A stretch of 20,186 bases of DNA from Actinomycetota bacterium (GCA_947447095.1 CANFIL010000008.1:1-20186); one strand, 5' to 3'; shown: positions 1-8,269, counted from the first letter of the stretch. The notes: a model not told the origin generated them from the sequence alone. Numbers and translations: made by a program.

Positions 1-222
1 ACCATCTTCAAGATAGAGGTTTCCGTTGTGCCGGACCACATGCGCAAACAGGTCACCAAAGAATGTTGAGTCGCTTGCTAACAAGGCATTGAGATCCAAG
101 GTGCTACGAATGGTAGACAGATCGGACAGTCGAATCTGGCGTGGCGCCAGTTCACCCCATTGCTCGTTGGTGAGGGTGGGCTCGGGGTAAGGCCGAGCGT
201 CCAAAACTGCCTTGAAGATCAC
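1..222 (-). CDS. VapB-like small conserved actinobacterial protein (partial, 3' end missing)
   Basis: The reverse strand reads from a GTG at 222-220 for 74 codons without a stop and leaves the window at base 1. The product begins VIFKAVLDARPYPEPTL (Met at the GTG) and later contains STLDLNALLASDSTFFGDLF, HVVRHNGN and LYLEDG. From memory of the family, this matches a conserved actinobacterial protein usually annotated as a VapB-family antitoxin of a type II toxin-antitoxin system. The usual continuation after LYLEDG (a short basic stretch) lies outside the window, as would any toxin partner. That the protein really is an antitoxin is only an annotation tradition; no toxin is visible. The GTG start is supported by the conserved IFKAV opening and by a TATTGT hexamer exactly six bases upstream, which fits leaderless transcription. 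It is divergent from ftsH. Confidence 0.72.
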   Translation of the reverse strand, partial: MIFKAVLDARPYPEPTLTNEQWGELAPRQIRLSDLSTIRSTLDLNALLASDSTFFGDLFAHVVRHNGNLYLEDG

Positions 223-251
223 CCTTACACAATAGGCAAAAAACCCTTACA
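221..251. repeat. Two 9-bp direct repeats, 22 bp apart
   Basis: ACCCTTACA occurs at 221-229 and again at 243-251, a period of 22 bases or about two helical turns. The first copy covers part of the start codon and leader of the leftmost gene, and the second lies where its -35 region would be. A regulator binding both copies on the same DNA face is plausible. Chance cannot be excluded for a 9-mer. Confidence 0.4.
229..234 (-). promoter_or_regulatory. Candidate -10 element of a leaderless promoter
   Basis: The reverse strand reads TATTGT, then six bases, then the GTG start codon at 222. This places the predicted transcription start on the first base of the start codon. TANNNT is the actinobacterial -10 pattern. 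No good -35 box is seen, which is common for such promoters. The same spacing occurs before 7290, 10752 and 14068. Confidence 0.45.
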
Positions 252-336
252 GATCGGTGATTTCGGCCCCAAAGCGCTTCTGTGCCGTTCACCCGCAACG
301 AAACCGTTTCGCGCATGTGTGTTGTGGGTAGTACCG

Positions 337-359
337 TAATAATTCGTCCTCATTTTGGA
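337..359 (+). promoter_or_regulatory. Candidate ftsH -10 element and ribosome-binding site
   Basis: TAATAAT at 337-343 is a good -10 match. GGAG at 356-359 could pair with 16S rRNA but sits 15 bases before the ATG at 375, longer than ideal. No convincing -35 box was found. The stretch 223-374 shows no coding potential that I could support. Confidence 0.3.
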
Positions 360-374
360 GTTATTTCACCACTT

Positions 375-2330
375 ATGAAAATCAAGAACTTGCTACGTTC
401 ACCGTTGATGTGGATTGCCATTGCGATCGGCGTCATGCTGGTTGGAAGCAACGCGCTGACCAGCTCCAGTTCGACTAAAAAGGTCGATACCTGGAAGACG
501 ATTGAAAACATTCAACAGGGTCGCGCCAAGTCAGTCGTGCTGGTCGACAAAGATCAGACAATTCAGACAACACTGACTGATGGCAGCAAGATCGTTTCTG
601 ATTTCATTGCGGGACAAGGCACGGATCTGGTTGCGCTTCTCGATAAGACCAAGCTCGATGGTGGTTTACCTGGTGGCTACAACATTGTTGTTCCTCGCGA
701 ATCATTCCTTGCAAGTTTGTTGATGTCTGTTCTTCCATTGATCTTCCTACTTGGGTTGCTGTTCTTTTTCATGGGACAGATGCAAGGTGGCGGCAAGATC
801 ATGCAGTTTGGCAAGTCCAAGGCAAAGATGATTACCAAGGACATGCCACAGACGACGTTTGCTGATGTAGCTGGCGCTGATGAAGCGGTAGAAGAGCTTC
901 ACGAAATTAAAGACTTCCTCAAAGAGCCAGCACGCTTCCAGGCACTCGGCGCGAAGATTCCTAAGGGCGTTTTGCTCTACGGCCCTCCTGGAACAGGTAA
1001 GACACTTCTTGCCCGTGCAGTTGCCGGTGAAGCAGGCGTGCCGTTTTATTCAATCTCGGGTTCTGACTTCGTAGAAATGTTTGTTGGTGTGGGCGCTAGT
1101 CGCGTGCGCGACTTGTTCGAACAAGCAAAAGCAAACGCACCTGCAATTATTTTCATTGATGAAATTGATGCCGTAGGTCGCCAGCGTGGTGCTGGTCTTG
1201 GTGGCGGTCATGACGAGCGCGAACAGACTCTGAACCAAATGTTGGTCGAGATGGACGGCTTCGATGTCAATGCCGGCGTTATTTTGATTGCTGCGACAAA
1301 CCGTCCAGACATTCTTGATCCTGCTTTGCTTCGCCCAGGTCGTTTCGATCGTCAAGTCGCTGTTGATGTTCCTGATCTATTAGGTCGCAAGGACATCCTT
1401 GAAGTTCACGCAAAGGGCAAGCCACTTGCTACGGATGTTGACCTCACAGCTGTTGCTCGTCGAACTCCTGGCTTCACCGGTGCTGATTTGGCGAATGTTC
1501 TTAACGAAGCAGCAATTTTGACCGTACGTAGTGAACAGCAACTCATCACAAACGAATTGTTGGATGAGGCTATTGATCGCGTCATTGCAGGTCCGCAAAA
1601 GCGAACTCGTGTCATGAGTGAGCACGAGCGCCTGATCACTGCGTATCACGAAGGCGGACACGCACTTGTTGCGGCTGCGCTTCCAAACACCGACCCAGTC
1701 CACAAGATCACGATCTTGCCGCGCGGTCGCGCATTGGGTTACACGATGGTGCTTCCTGAATCAGATAAGTACTCCAACACCCGTAGCGAAATGCTCGACC
1801 AGCTTGCATACATGCTGGGTGGCCGCGCTGCCGAAGAAATGGTTTTCCACGATCCAACGACCGGTGCCAGCAATGACATTGAAAAAGCAACGTCAGTAGC
1901 GCGCAAGATGGTTATGCAATACGGCATGACAGAACGTCTTGGCGCAATCCGCTACGGCCAAGCCGATGGCGAAGTTTTCCTTGGTCGCGATATGGGTCAC
2001 CAGCGTGACTACTCCGAAGAAGTTGCTGCCGCGATTGATGAAGAAGTTCGTGGTTTCATCGATGTTGCACATCACGAAGCATATGAAATTCTGAGCGACA
2101 ACCGCGACGTCCTTGATGCACTTGTACTTGAATTGCTTGAAAAGGAAACTTTGGATCGCGATCAGGTAGCAAAGATTTTTGAACCGTTGAAGCGTCGTGC
2201 AAACCGTCCAGCATGGACCGGATCTGCACGCCGCTCACCAAGTGAGCGCCCGCCGGTTGCCGTTCCAGCACAAGTAAACGCTGAAGCAGAGACCACAGAG
2301 CCCACCTCTGATGAACAGGCCGACGCATGA
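375..2330 (+). CDS. ftsH: ATP-dependent zinc metalloprotease FtsH
   Basis: FtsH is a membrane-anchored hexameric AAA+ protease that extracts and degrades misfolded membrane proteins and some short-lived cytoplasmic ones. The 651-residue product has a first membrane helix near residues 9-26, an extracytoplasmic segment, and a second helix near 113-134. The AAA domain follows, with Walker A GPPGTGKT at about 203-210, Walker B FIDEID (Asp262, Glu263) and the second region of homology [12 protein letters not shown]. The protease domain has the zinc motif HEGGH (His425, Glu426, His429) and the third ligand Asp501 in ASNDIEKAT. The C-terminal tail is polar and low in complexity, as in other actinobacterial FtsH proteins. 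An in-frame ATG at 282 would add 31 residues unlike the family, so I start at 375, where [13 protein letters not shown] gives the usual short cytoplasmic N terminus. The stop overlaps the folE start (ATGA). Confidence 0.97.
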   Translation: MKIKNLLRSPLMWIAIAIGVMLVGSNALTSSSSTKKVDTWKTIENIQQGRAKSVVLVDKDQTIQTTLTDGSKIVSDFIAGQGTDLVALLDKTKLDGGLPGGYNIVVPRESFLASLLMSVLPLIFLLGLLFFFMGQMQGGGKIMQFGKSKAKMITKDMPQTTFADVAGADEAVEELHEIKDFLKEPARFQALGAKIPKGVLLYGPPGTGKTLLARAVAGEAGVPFYSISGSDFVEMFVGVGASRVRDLFEQAKANAPAIIFIDEIDAVGRQRGAGLGGGHDEREQTLNQMLVEMDGFDVNAGVILIAATNRPDILDPALLRPGRFDRQVAVDVPDLLGRKDILEVHAKGKPLATDVDLTAVARRTPGFTGADLANVLNEAAILTVRSEQQLITNELLDEAIDRVIAGPQKRTRVMSEHERLITAYHEGGHALVAAALPNTDPVHKITILPRGRALGYTMVLPESDKYSNTRSEMLDQLAYMLGGRAAEEMVFHDPTTGASNDIEKATSVARKMVMQYGMTERLGAIRYGQADGEVFLGRDMGHQRDYSEEVAAAIDEEVRGFIDVAHHEAYEILSDNRDVLDALVLELLEKETLDRDQVAKIFEPLKRRANRPAWTGSARRSPSERPPVAVPAQVNAEAETTEPTSDEQADA

Positions 2331-2935
2331 GCATCAATCCGATCGAGGAAATGAACGAGCCGCCGGCGATTGCACCATTTGATGCAGCACGCATCGAAGC
2401 CGCTGTTCGTGAAATCCTTATCGGAATCGGCGATGATCCAGAACGTGAAGGATTACGCGAGACTCCCGCACGAGTAGCTAAGGCCTACGCCGAGATCTTC
2501 AGCGGATTGCACATGACTGCAGACCAAGTACTCACGACAACGTTTTCGCTCGGACACGATGAAATGGTTGTGGTCAAGGACATTGAAGTTCATTCCACAT
2601 GTGAACATCACTTAGTCCCATTTCATGGTGTAGCTCATGTTGGTTACATTCCAAGTGAGACCGGACAGATCACAGGTCTTTCTAAGCTTGCTCGATTAGT
2701 TGATTTGTATGCAAAGCGACCACAGGTCCAAGAACGTCTCACCACTCAAATTGCAGATGCAATGGTTGAAATCTTGAATCCTCGCGGCGTCATTGTTGTG
2801 ATTGAATGCGAACACATGTGCATGTCGATGCGTGGAGTGCGTAAGCCAGGCGCAACCACTGTGACTTCAGCTGTCCGTGGACAACTTCGTGACGCTGCAA
2901 CACGCAGCGAAGCTATGGCTCTCATCAATAAGTAA
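2327..2935 (+). CDS. folE: GTP cyclohydrolase I (FolE)
   Basis: FolE converts GTP to 7,8-dihydroneopterin triphosphate, the first step of tetrahydrofolate synthesis, in the cytoplasm. The 202-residue length is normal for the bacterial type I enzyme. Zinc ligands are visible as Cys92 and His95 in [12 protein letters not shown] and Cys165 in [10 protein letters not shown]. The sequences [20 protein letters not shown] near the N terminus and [21 protein letters not shown] in the middle are family hallmarks. The ATG overlaps the ftsH stop by four bases, implying translational coupling, and folP begins five bases after the stop. Confidence 0.97.
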   Translation: MSINPIEEMNEPPAIAPFDAARIEAAVREILIGIGDDPEREGLRETPARVAKAYAEIFSGLHMTADQVLTTTFSLGHDEMVVVKDIEVHSTCEHHLVPFHGVAHVGYIPSETGQITGLSKLARLVDLYAKRPQVQERLTTQIADAMVEILNPRGVIVVIECEHMCMSMRGVRKPGATTVTSAVRGQLRDAATRSEAMALINK

Positions 2936-2940
2936 TTCGC

Positions 2941-3798
2941 ATGTTTCACCCACAGGGCCTACCTCAATCGCTCGCCGTTCTTGACCGCACTCTTGTTATG
3001 GGTGTTCTTAATGTCACTCCGGATTCATTCAGTGACGGTGGCCTGTTTGAAGATACTCAAACAGCAATTGCACATGGCCGCTTCATGGCTGCCAATGGCG
3101 CAGACATCGTTGATGTAGGCGGAGAGTCAACGCGCCCGGGCTCAGCTCGAATCTCACAAGATGAGGAACTTGCACGAGTCATACCTGTAATCGAATCCTT
3201 AGTTAATGACGGCATCGTCGTCAGTATTGACACCATGCGAAGCGAAGTTGCACGTGCGAGTGTTTCCGCGGGGGCAGCAATCATTAATGACATCAGTGGT
3301 GGCAAGGCAGATTCACAGATGTTGCCGTTTGTTGCGCAATTGGACATGCCATTTATTTTGATGCACTGGCGTGGACATTCGGATGTGATGACGCAATTGA
3401 CGGACTACAACGATGTAGCTGCTGACGTAGTGCGCGAACTCGCTGACCAGGTTGGGGTAGCTGTTAATGCAGGCGTTGACCGCAATCGTATTGTTGTGGA
3501 TCCCGGCATCGGATTTGCTAAAACAACACAACAGAACTGGCCGCTACTTCAAGAACTTGATGTTATTGACGAACTTGAGCTACCGGTTTTATGGGGTGCG
3601 TCGCGTAAGAAATTCCTCGGGGAATTACTCGCTGATTCCAACGGCGAATTGCGCGACATGACGGGTCGCGAAGCTGCAACCACAGCACTGACAACATATT
3701 TTGCTTTAGCAGGTGCATGGGCAGTACGCGTGCATGATGTACGTTCATCTCGTGACGCCGTTGATGTTGTTGAACGATTGAGCCGTGAACATGACTGA
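2941..3798 (+). CDS. folP: Dihydropteroate synthase (FolP)
   Basis: FolP condenses 6-hydroxymethyl-7,8-dihydropterin pyrophosphate with p-aminobenzoate to give 7,8-dihydropteroate; the enzyme is the sulfonamide target. The 285-residue TIM-barrel protein shows the pterin-site motif MGVLNVTPDSFSDGG (Asn24), the loop VGGESTRPGS (residues 59-68), SIDT with Asp97, NDISGG starting at Asn116, DPGIGFAKT at 187-195, GASRKKFLG with Lys223/Lys224, and the closing RVHDV with Arg263 and His265. All residues I can place for pterin and phosphate binding are present, so nothing suggests a sulfonamide-resistant variant. The gene is in the folate operon and overlaps folB by eight bases. Confidence 0.97.
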   Translation: MFHPQGLPQSLAVLDRTLVMGVLNVTPDSFSDGGLFEDTQTAIAHGRFMAANGADIVDVGGESTRPGSARISQDEELARVIPVIESLVNDGIVVSIDTMRSEVARASVSAGAAIINDISGGKADSQMLPFVAQLDMPFILMHWRGHSDVMTQLTDYNDVAADVVRELADQVGVAVNAGVDRNRIVVDPGIGFAKTTQQNWPLLQELDVIDELELPVLWGASRKKFLGELLADSNGELRDMTGREAATTALTTYFALAGAWAVRVHDVRSSRDAVDVVERLSREHD

Positions 3799-4147
3799 CG
3801 TTATTCATCTGCAAGGAGTAAAGGCTTTTGGTTACCACGGCGTCCTTGAGCACGAAAAAATCAATGGCCAAGAATTCACAGTGGATGTCCGCATCGAAAC
3901 AAATTTTGATGCCGCTGTTGCTTCGGATGACGTCGATCTAACAATTAACTACGCCGAAGTTGCACAAGATGTTGTTGATTCGGTGATTGGTGAACGATTT
4001 GATTTAATCGAAACATTGGCCGACCACATTGCTCAAAAAATTATTGTGCGTGCTGGTGTCTTACGAGTTTTCGTGACTGTGCATAAACCTCACGCACCTA
4101 TTGATCACGAATTTTCAAATGTGAGTGTTACTCGAGAATTGCCATGA
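3791..4147 (+). CDS. folB: Dihydroneopterin aldolase (FolB)
   Basis: FolB cleaves 7,8-dihydroneopterin to 6-hydroxymethyl-7,8-dihydropterin and glycolaldehyde. The 118-residue product has the active-site residues Glu22 (GYHGVLEHEK), Tyr54 (INYAEVAQ) and Lys99 (VHKPHAPI), at nearly the same numbering as the well-studied staphylococcal enzyme. The ATG at 3791 gives MTDVIHLQGVKAFGYHG, the standard start of the family. A GTG at 3785 would add only two residues and is an alternative. The start lies inside folP and the stop overlaps folK (ATGA), so translation is probably coupled in both directions. Confidence 0.95.
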   Translation: MTDVIHLQGVKAFGYHGVLEHEKINGQEFTVDVRIETNFDAAVASDDVDLTINYAEVAQDVVDSVIGERFDLIETLADHIAQKIIVRAGVLRVFVTVHKPHAPIDHEFSNVSVTRELP

Positions 4148-4653
4148 GTCACGTTGTGTTTGCTTTAGGCACAAACATCGGCGATCGTATCGGCCATCTT
4201 TCATATGCAATTGAGCGAATAAGTAATCACGACGAAATCGCAGTGAGCGCAGTCTCAAAGATCTATGAAACGAGTCCTGTTGGCGGGCCCGAACAAGAAA
4301 ACTATTTGAACGCTGTGATTTCTGCCGAATCATCGTTGCCCGCCCACGACTTACTTGAGTTCTGTCACGAGATTGAAAATGCTCGTCAACGTACTCGTGA
4401 AGTGCGCTGGGGACCGCGCACGCTTGATGTTGACTTACTCATCGTTGGCGATGAAGTTTCACATGATCCAAAACTTCTGATTCCACATCCGCGGGCGCAT
4501 GAGCGGGCCTTTGTCCTAACACCTTGGGAAACAATAGATCCTTTGTGTGTGATTCCTGGGTACGGAACCGTGAAGGATTGCTCACAGGCAATCGGTTCAG
4601 ATGGAGTGTGGTTAAGCGTGTTTCAAATCGATGGTGAGAATAGTGAGTCTTAA
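4144..4653 (+). CDS. folK: 2-amino-4-hydroxy-6-hydroxymethyldihydropteridine pyrophosphokinase (FolK)
   Basis: FolK transfers pyrophosphate from ATP to 6-hydroxymethyl-7,8-dihydropterin, making the substrate of FolP. The 169-residue protein carries ALGTNIGDRIGHL at the N terminus, the pterin-binding YETSPVGGPEQENYLNAV, the magnesium motif RTLDVDLL with Asp95 and Asp97, and IPHPRAHERAFVL with His115 and Arg121. These positions coincide with those in the E. coli enzyme. It follows folB with a four-base overlap and overlaps the DUF3180 gene, continuing the operon. Confidence 0.96.
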   Translation: MSHVVFALGTNIGDRIGHLSYAIERISNHDEIAVSAVSKIYETSPVGGPEQENYLNAVISAESSLPAHDLLEFCHEIENARQRTREVRWGPRTLDVDLLIVGDEVSHDPKLLIPHPRAHERAFVLTPWETIDPLCVIPGYGTVKDCSQAIGSDGVWLSVFQIDGENSES

Positions 4654-5119
4654 ACCAACACAGTGGTCATTTTTGATTGGTTTGATTTTGCTTGGCGCAT
4701 CCTTTGGTTGGTCCATTGCATTGTTATGGCCAACGTGGTTTTACATGAATTTCTTTGTTCCTTGGTACACAGCCTTAGCTGTCTGGTTAATTTTCGTTAG
4801 CATGCTGACTTGGGCGTTGATGTTTCGCTATCGAATGAAGCCTGAAAATCTAGAACATCGAGTTCACCCCATTGTTGCCGCACGAACAGCGGCCGCTGCA
4901 CTGGCGACATCGCGCATGGGAAGTGTAATCGCAGGCGTCTATTCAGGAATCATGATTTATGATGTGCGAAATTATTCAAATGCGGTTTCGGCGGAGCAAA
5001 CGAAAATTTGTGCGATGACGGCGTTACCGGGATTGATGCTCGTATTCCTTGCAATGTGGTTAGAGAACATGTGCCGGCTACCTGAACCGCCACACGAGTC
5101 ACAGCGCGATTCTCGCTAA
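4643..5119 (+). CDS. DUF3180 family four-helix membrane protein
   Basis: This small integral membrane protein is commonly found just downstream of folK in Actinobacteria; its function is unknown. Four hydrophobic segments are visible, around WSFLIGLILLGASFGW, the stretch beginning YTALAVWLIFV, AALATSRMGSVIAGVYSGI, and LPGLMLVFLAMWLE. The loop between helices 2 and 3 carries KPENLEHRVHPIVAARTAA, which matches my memory of the family's conserved central region. I favour the GTG at 4643 (158 residues, MSLKPTQW) because GGTGAG lies a few bases upstream and the family usually starts close to the first helix. An ATG at 4631 in the same frame would give 162 residues. It ends back to back with the convergent kinase gene, with no room for a terminator. 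Confidence 0.8.
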   Translation: MSLKPTQWSFLIGLILLGASFGWSIALLWPTWFYMNFFVPWYTALAVWLIFVSMLTWALMFRYRMKPENLEHRVHPIVAARTAAAALATSRMGSVIAGVYSGIMIYDVRNYSNAVSAEQTKICAMTALPGLMLVFLAMWLENMCRLPEPPHESQRDSR

Positions 5120-6505
5120 CTAGGCAATTGGGAAATCGGCTTGCGCATCAAGCCCATGTGGCAAACGGTTTGCTAGTCGAACGTTTCCACCACTAAGGGT
5201 CGTCAATCGTTCAACAATTGCAAGTCCCAGTCCACTTCCGTGTGCATCGCTACGGGCGCGCCAAAATCGATTGAAAGCCTTTTCGAGATCTAGATCGGGC
5301 ATTCCAGGACCCTCATCAAGAACATGCACCGTCGCGTAGTGCGGATCAGTAGTGATAACTACAGAAATGGTGGTTCCAGGCGGAACGATTGACAGTGCGT
5401 TATCGATGTAATTATCGATAACTTGTTCAACTGCTCCTGGAATTGCGTGAACCATAACGTGAGGTGGAGCGGTGCACGTAACGTGAACGTCTGCTTCGGA
5501 TGCGAGTGCTTCCCAACTTTCGGCGCGTTCGCGAGCAATTTCAGCCAAGTTGTATCGGGCTGTTTCGGGACGAGTTGTGGCCTCGGATCGACTAAGTACC
5601 AAAAGGCCTTCCACCAATCGTTGTAGGCGCTCAGCTTCAAGCATTGCTGCTTCAATTCGTTCGCTCGCGCCTTCGGGATCTGACTCAACCATTTCTAGGG
5701 CTCGTTCAAGACGTAGCTGCAATGCCGTGAGTGGGGTTCGAAGTTGGTGTGAAGCATCGCCTGCAAATGCGCGTTGTTGATCCATCAGACGCGTCAGTTG
5801 ATCGGCCATGGAATTAAAACTGGTGGCCAGGGATCGAATCTCAGGGGCGCCATCGGTTGTTGCAGCGCGCACATCAAGATCGCCTTGAGTGAATTCTTCG
5901 GTTGTTTCTTCCAGTTCGCGTAGACGGCGCGTGATACTGGTTGCCATTAAGTATGCGACCAAGGCAGCAAGTAACAAAGTAATTCCAGCGACAATCGCAA
6001 TACCGCGAACACGCTGCCATACAGCTTGATCCACTACAGCGCTAGGAAAAGTAATGCGCACAACACCGAGAACATTGTTTCCGTTGAGTACAGGAACTGC
6101 AACGTACATTAACTCGTCAGTGTTTGGTCCCGGATCACGACGACCACTTGAAATCTGCCCTGCAAGTGCGGCCTGAATCTCTGGTCGGTTTGCATATGAT
6201 GTTCCAACTTTTGCTGAATCATCTGTGTCAGCAACAACGACACCTTTAGCGTCGGTAACAATGACCCGTGCGCCACTTTGCGTTTTGTATTTATTGAGAG
6301 TTGCTTGTAGCCCAGAAATATGTTGGGCCGACGGATCTTCAAGTGACTCTTCGGCTCGACCAGCCATGACAAAACTGTCACGTTCCAATGCCGTAATTAT
6401 TCGATCAGACTCGACGGTACGTAAGTAATTCGTGAAAGGAATGTCGTGCACAAGAAGAACAACGAGCGTTAGTCCCATCAGCGCTGCAACGAGTCGCCAC
6501 TTCAC
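5120..6505 (-). CDS. Two-component sensor histidine kinase
   Basis: This 461-residue transmembrane kinase probably senses an envelope signal and phosphorylates the regulator encoded just upstream. One membrane helix lies at about residues 5-20. An extracytoplasmic sensor of about 140 residues follows, with TDAKGVVVADTD and ELMYVAVPVLNGNNVLGVVRI, resembling Cache/PAS-like folds. A second helix is at about 168-187, then a HAMP linker. The dimerisation box FAGDASHQLRTPL carries the phospho-acceptor His253. The ATPase domain has the N box NYIDNA (from Asn365), DEGPGMP and GSGLGLAIVERL. The GTG start overlaps the regulator's stop by four bases, so the pair is one transcript. The ligand cannot be read from the sequence. 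Divergence from the redox genes that follow suggests those as the target, but that is inference. Confidence 0.93.
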   Translation of the reverse strand: MKWRLVAALMGLTLVVLLVHDIPFTNYLRTVESDRIITALERDSFVMAGRAEESLEDPSAQHISGLQATLNKYKTQSGARVIVTDAKGVVVADTDDSAKVGTSYANRPEIQAALAGQISSGRRDPGPNTDELMYVAVPVLNGNNVLGVVRITFPSAVVDQAVWQRVRGIAIVAGITLLLAALVAYLMATSITRRLRELEETTEEFTQGDLDVRAATTDGAPEIRSLATSFNSMADQLTRLMDQQRAFAGDASHQLRTPLTALQLRLERALEMVESDPEGASERIEAAMLEAERLQRLVEGLLVLSRSEATTRPETARYNLAEIARERAESWEALASEADVHVTCTAPPHVMVHAIPGAVEQVIDNYIDNALSIVPPGTTISVVITTDPHYATVHVLDEGPGMPDLDLEKAFNRFWRARSDAHGSGLGLAIVERLTTLSGGNVRLANRLPHGLDAQADFPIA

Positions 6506-7179
6506 GAGTCAGGAACTCCTAGTCGGAATCCAACCCCACGGACCGCTTCAATCCAGTCTTGATCTCCAAGTTTTTTGCGCAAGGCTGCAACGTGAGCGTC
6601 AACTGTTTTTGTCGTGCCATACCAATTGGTATCCCACACCTCGTTCATGATGTCGCTGCGTCGGTAGATCGCACCTGGGTCTGTAGCGAGATAGGCCAAG
6701 AGATCGAATTCTTTTGGTGTGAGATGTACTTCGTTCTCATTCACAAAAACTCGCTGACTTCGTCGATCAATTCGAATCGGACCCAGAACCTGTTGGTTTG
6801 CTTGTGAATCAGAAATGGTGCCTGACGTTCGCCGTGCCACCGCTTTTATGCGAGCTACGAGCTCACGCATCCCAAAGGGCTTTACTAGGTAATCGTCAGC
6901 GCCAAACTCAAGCGCAAGAACTCGATCTACTTCTTCGCTACGAGCGCTCAAAATAATGATTGGCGTTGCGTGGTCTTGGCGGATTGCTCGGCAGACATCT
7001 TGGCCATCCATGTCAGGAAGTCCCAGATCCAACAAAATAAGGTCAGGAGCACTTCGGTTGACGTATGCAATTGCGTCTTTACCGTTATCCACGTGAGAGA
7101 TAGTGAGCCCCGAACTGGACAAACCGTCAATCACACTGGCGGCCACAGACGGATCGTCTTCCACCAAAAGAATGTCCAT
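6502..7179 (-). CDS. OmpR/PhoB-family response regulator
   Basis: The 225-residue protein has a receiver domain with the acidic cluster VEDD (Asp8, Asp9), the phosphorylation site Asp51 in LILLDLGLPDMDG, a Ser in place of the usual switch Thr region (IIILSAR), and the conserved Lys of DDYLVKPFG. A winged-helix DNA-binding domain follows, with HLTPKEFDLLAYLA and KTVDAHVAALRKKLGD near the C terminus. I choose the ATG at 7179 (MDILLVEDD) because it gives the standard receiver start; an ATG at 7209 would add ten residues unlike the family. GAGAAT lies six bases before this ATG, so the gene may be leaderless, although AGGG next to the ATG could also serve as a close ribosome-binding site. It is cotranscribed with the kinase. 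Confidence 0.93.
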   Translation of the reverse strand: MDILLVEDDPSVAASVIDGLSSSGLTISHVDNGKDAIAYVNRSAPDLILLDLGLPDMDGQDVCRAIRQDHATPIIILSARSEEVDRVLALEFGADDYLVKPFGMRELVARIKAVARRTSGTISDSQANQQVLGPIRIDRRSQRVFVNENEVHLTPKEFDLLAYLATDPGAIYRRSDIMNEVWDTNWYGTTKTVDAHVAALRKKLGDQDWIEAVRGVGFRLGVPDS

Positions 7180-7263
7180 GTCCCTATTCTCTAAGGATTT
7201 TGGGCACATTTAGACCAAGCCCACGGATTTGGATGAATCTTGGAAATTCACCGTCCTTCTCTT

Positions 7264-7283
7264 GGATTACGCAAGGATACGTT
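7264..7283 (+). promoter_or_regulatory. Candidate leaderless promoter with 11-bp-spaced direct repeat
   Basis: TACGTT at 7278-7283 is followed by six bases and then the ATG at 7290, the geometry of a leaderless -10 element. Overlapping it, GGATTACG at 7264-7271 and GGATACG at 7275-7281 form an imperfect direct repeat with 11-base spacing, the spacing used by many OmpR-type regulators. The response regulator encoded divergently is the obvious candidate to bind here, but the match is short. Confidence 0.35.
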
Positions 7284-7289
7284 GAAGAC

Positions 7290-7802
7290 ATGAAATCACG
7301 TATTGCCACCGCGTTATCACTCGCAAGCGTTCTTGTCGCTGGAGTTGCCGCCGCTGCGGTTAACACTCAAGCACTTCAGGCTCGCGCTGCCGCAACCGTT
7401 GGTGATGCTACCTCTTCACTCGTGGTCTCTACTCAGGATGTCACGCCAGTGGCAACTCCGACCGATGCCGCTACTCCAGAACCAACTTTTAGTGATGCGC
7501 CAGTTGTCGAGACAACCGTCGACCCAACTGTTGATCCTGCGCCGAAACCTACGTCCTCAGAAACTCAGGCGCCGGCTAAGAAAAAGAAGAAGGCTAAGAA
7601 TTCTGCAGGTGTTAACCCCGATCCCGCAATCGCGATTGATCCAGCACAGTCCGAATCTCCAGATGATTCTCAAGTAGATGATTCACAAGACAGCGATAGT
7701 TCTGGCGAAAATGATTTTCCAGACAATGGAGACAATGATCATCAACCAGGTCAAAACCGTGGACCTGGTCAGCACGAAGATAACGATGAGGATTGGGATT
7801 AA
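7290..7802 (+). CDS. Secreted or membrane-anchored low-complexity protein with acidic tail
   Basis: I do not recognise a family. The 170-residue product opens with MKSRIATALSLASVLVAGVA, a signal peptide or membrane anchor with possible cleavage near residue 31 (TQALQA). A Thr/Pro/Asp/Ala-rich segment follows (about 40-95), then a compact basic patch AKKKKKAK (96-103), and a strongly acidic C-terminal tail from about 121 with DDSQVDDSQDSDSSGEND and HEDNDEDWD. No globular domain is evident. It is first in a block with a lysine-rich secreted protein, apbE and a membrane reductase. Similar positions in other actinobacteria hold FMN-binding proteins, but no flavinylation motif (S/T-G-A-T) is present. 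The ATG at 7290 is chosen for the signal peptide and the TACGTT hexamer six bases upstream. Confidence 0.7.
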   Translation: MKSRIATALSLASVLVAGVAAAAVNTQALQARAAATVGDATSSLVVSTQDVTPVATPTDAATPEPTFSDAPVVETTVDPTVDPAPKPTSSETQAPAKKKKKAKNSAGVNPDPAIAIDPAQSESPDDSQVDDSQDSDSSGENDFPDNGDNDHQPGQNRGPGQHEDNDEDWD

Positions 7803-7804
7803 CA

Positions 7805-8269
7805 ATGTTTAGTCGCAAACCACATCCAGCACGTGCATCGCGTATTGCCACGTTAGGCCTATCAGCCTCCGCATTGCTAACGATGGTTGCATCGTTTGGG
7901 ATCAATGCGAACGCAGCTGCCTTGCAAGAGGCTGCCACGATGCCGAGCGCGGATCCATCGACACCGGCACCGATTGCGTCGCCACCGAGTGCAACACCGA
8001 GCGTGTCACCGACAGCATCACCTAGCGCGACGTCGAAGGTTACTAAGCAGTCCACAAAGACTGTGAAAAAAGTCAAGCCAGCCAAGCCTGCGACTAAAAA
8101 AGTTAAGAAGACCCCAACAGTAAAGAAGACCGTCGCAGCCAAACCCGCAGTCAAGAAAACAACTGCTGCAACGCCGTCCCAGCCGGTAGTTACTCCTCCA
8201 ACACCCACCAAACAACCGGTAGCTCAAACGTGTTGGACTCCGAATCACCACAAAACTAAGAAGTGCTAA
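7805..8269 (+). CDS. Secreted lysine/proline/alanine-rich protein with Cys-containing C terminus
   Basis: I do not recognise a family. The 154-residue product has a basic N terminus, a hydrophobic stretch RIATLGLSASALLTMVASFG and a likely signal-peptidase site after ANA (residue 36-37). A Pro/Ser/Thr-rich linker spans about 47-78. Residues 79-120 are dominated by Lys, Ala, Thr and Val in repeats such as KKVK, AKPATKK and AVKKT, like the tails of histone-H1-like proteins but here behind an export signal. The C terminus contains CWTPNHHKTKKC, with Cys143, His148, His149 and Cys154. The N terminus resembles that of the preceding protein (SRIAT followed by a Ser/Ala/Leu helix), suggesting that the two genes are related or share an export signature. 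The ATG at 7805 is chosen; an in-frame TTG at 7793 would add four residues. Confidence 0.68.
   Translation: MFSRKPHPARASRIATLGLSASALLTMVASFGINANAAALQEAATMPSADPSTPAPIASPPSATPSVSPTASPSATSKVTKQSTKTVKKVKPAKPATKKVKKTPTVKKTVAAKPAVKKTTAATPSQPVVTPPTPTKQPVAQTCWTPNHHKTKKC

Noticed and set aside
1..222. A complete toxin-antitoxin system at the left edge
   Set aside because: Only the VapB-like product is visible; no toxin gene is in the window and the family's antitoxin role is not established by sequence.
282..374. Upstream in-frame extension of FtsH from an ATG at 282
   Set aside because: The extra 31 residues do not resemble FtsH N termini and would push the first membrane helix inward; the region also carries a -10-like sequence and GGAG.
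1050..2394. Several open frames of 60-112 codons opposite and within ftsH
   Set aside because: They lie wholly over a conserved coding region, show no recognisable motifs and have compositions expected of shadow frames.
7805..8269. Histone-like nucleoid protein
   Set aside because: The Lys/Ala-rich stretch looks like a histone-H1 tail, but a clear signal peptide precedes it and no DNA-binding domain is present.
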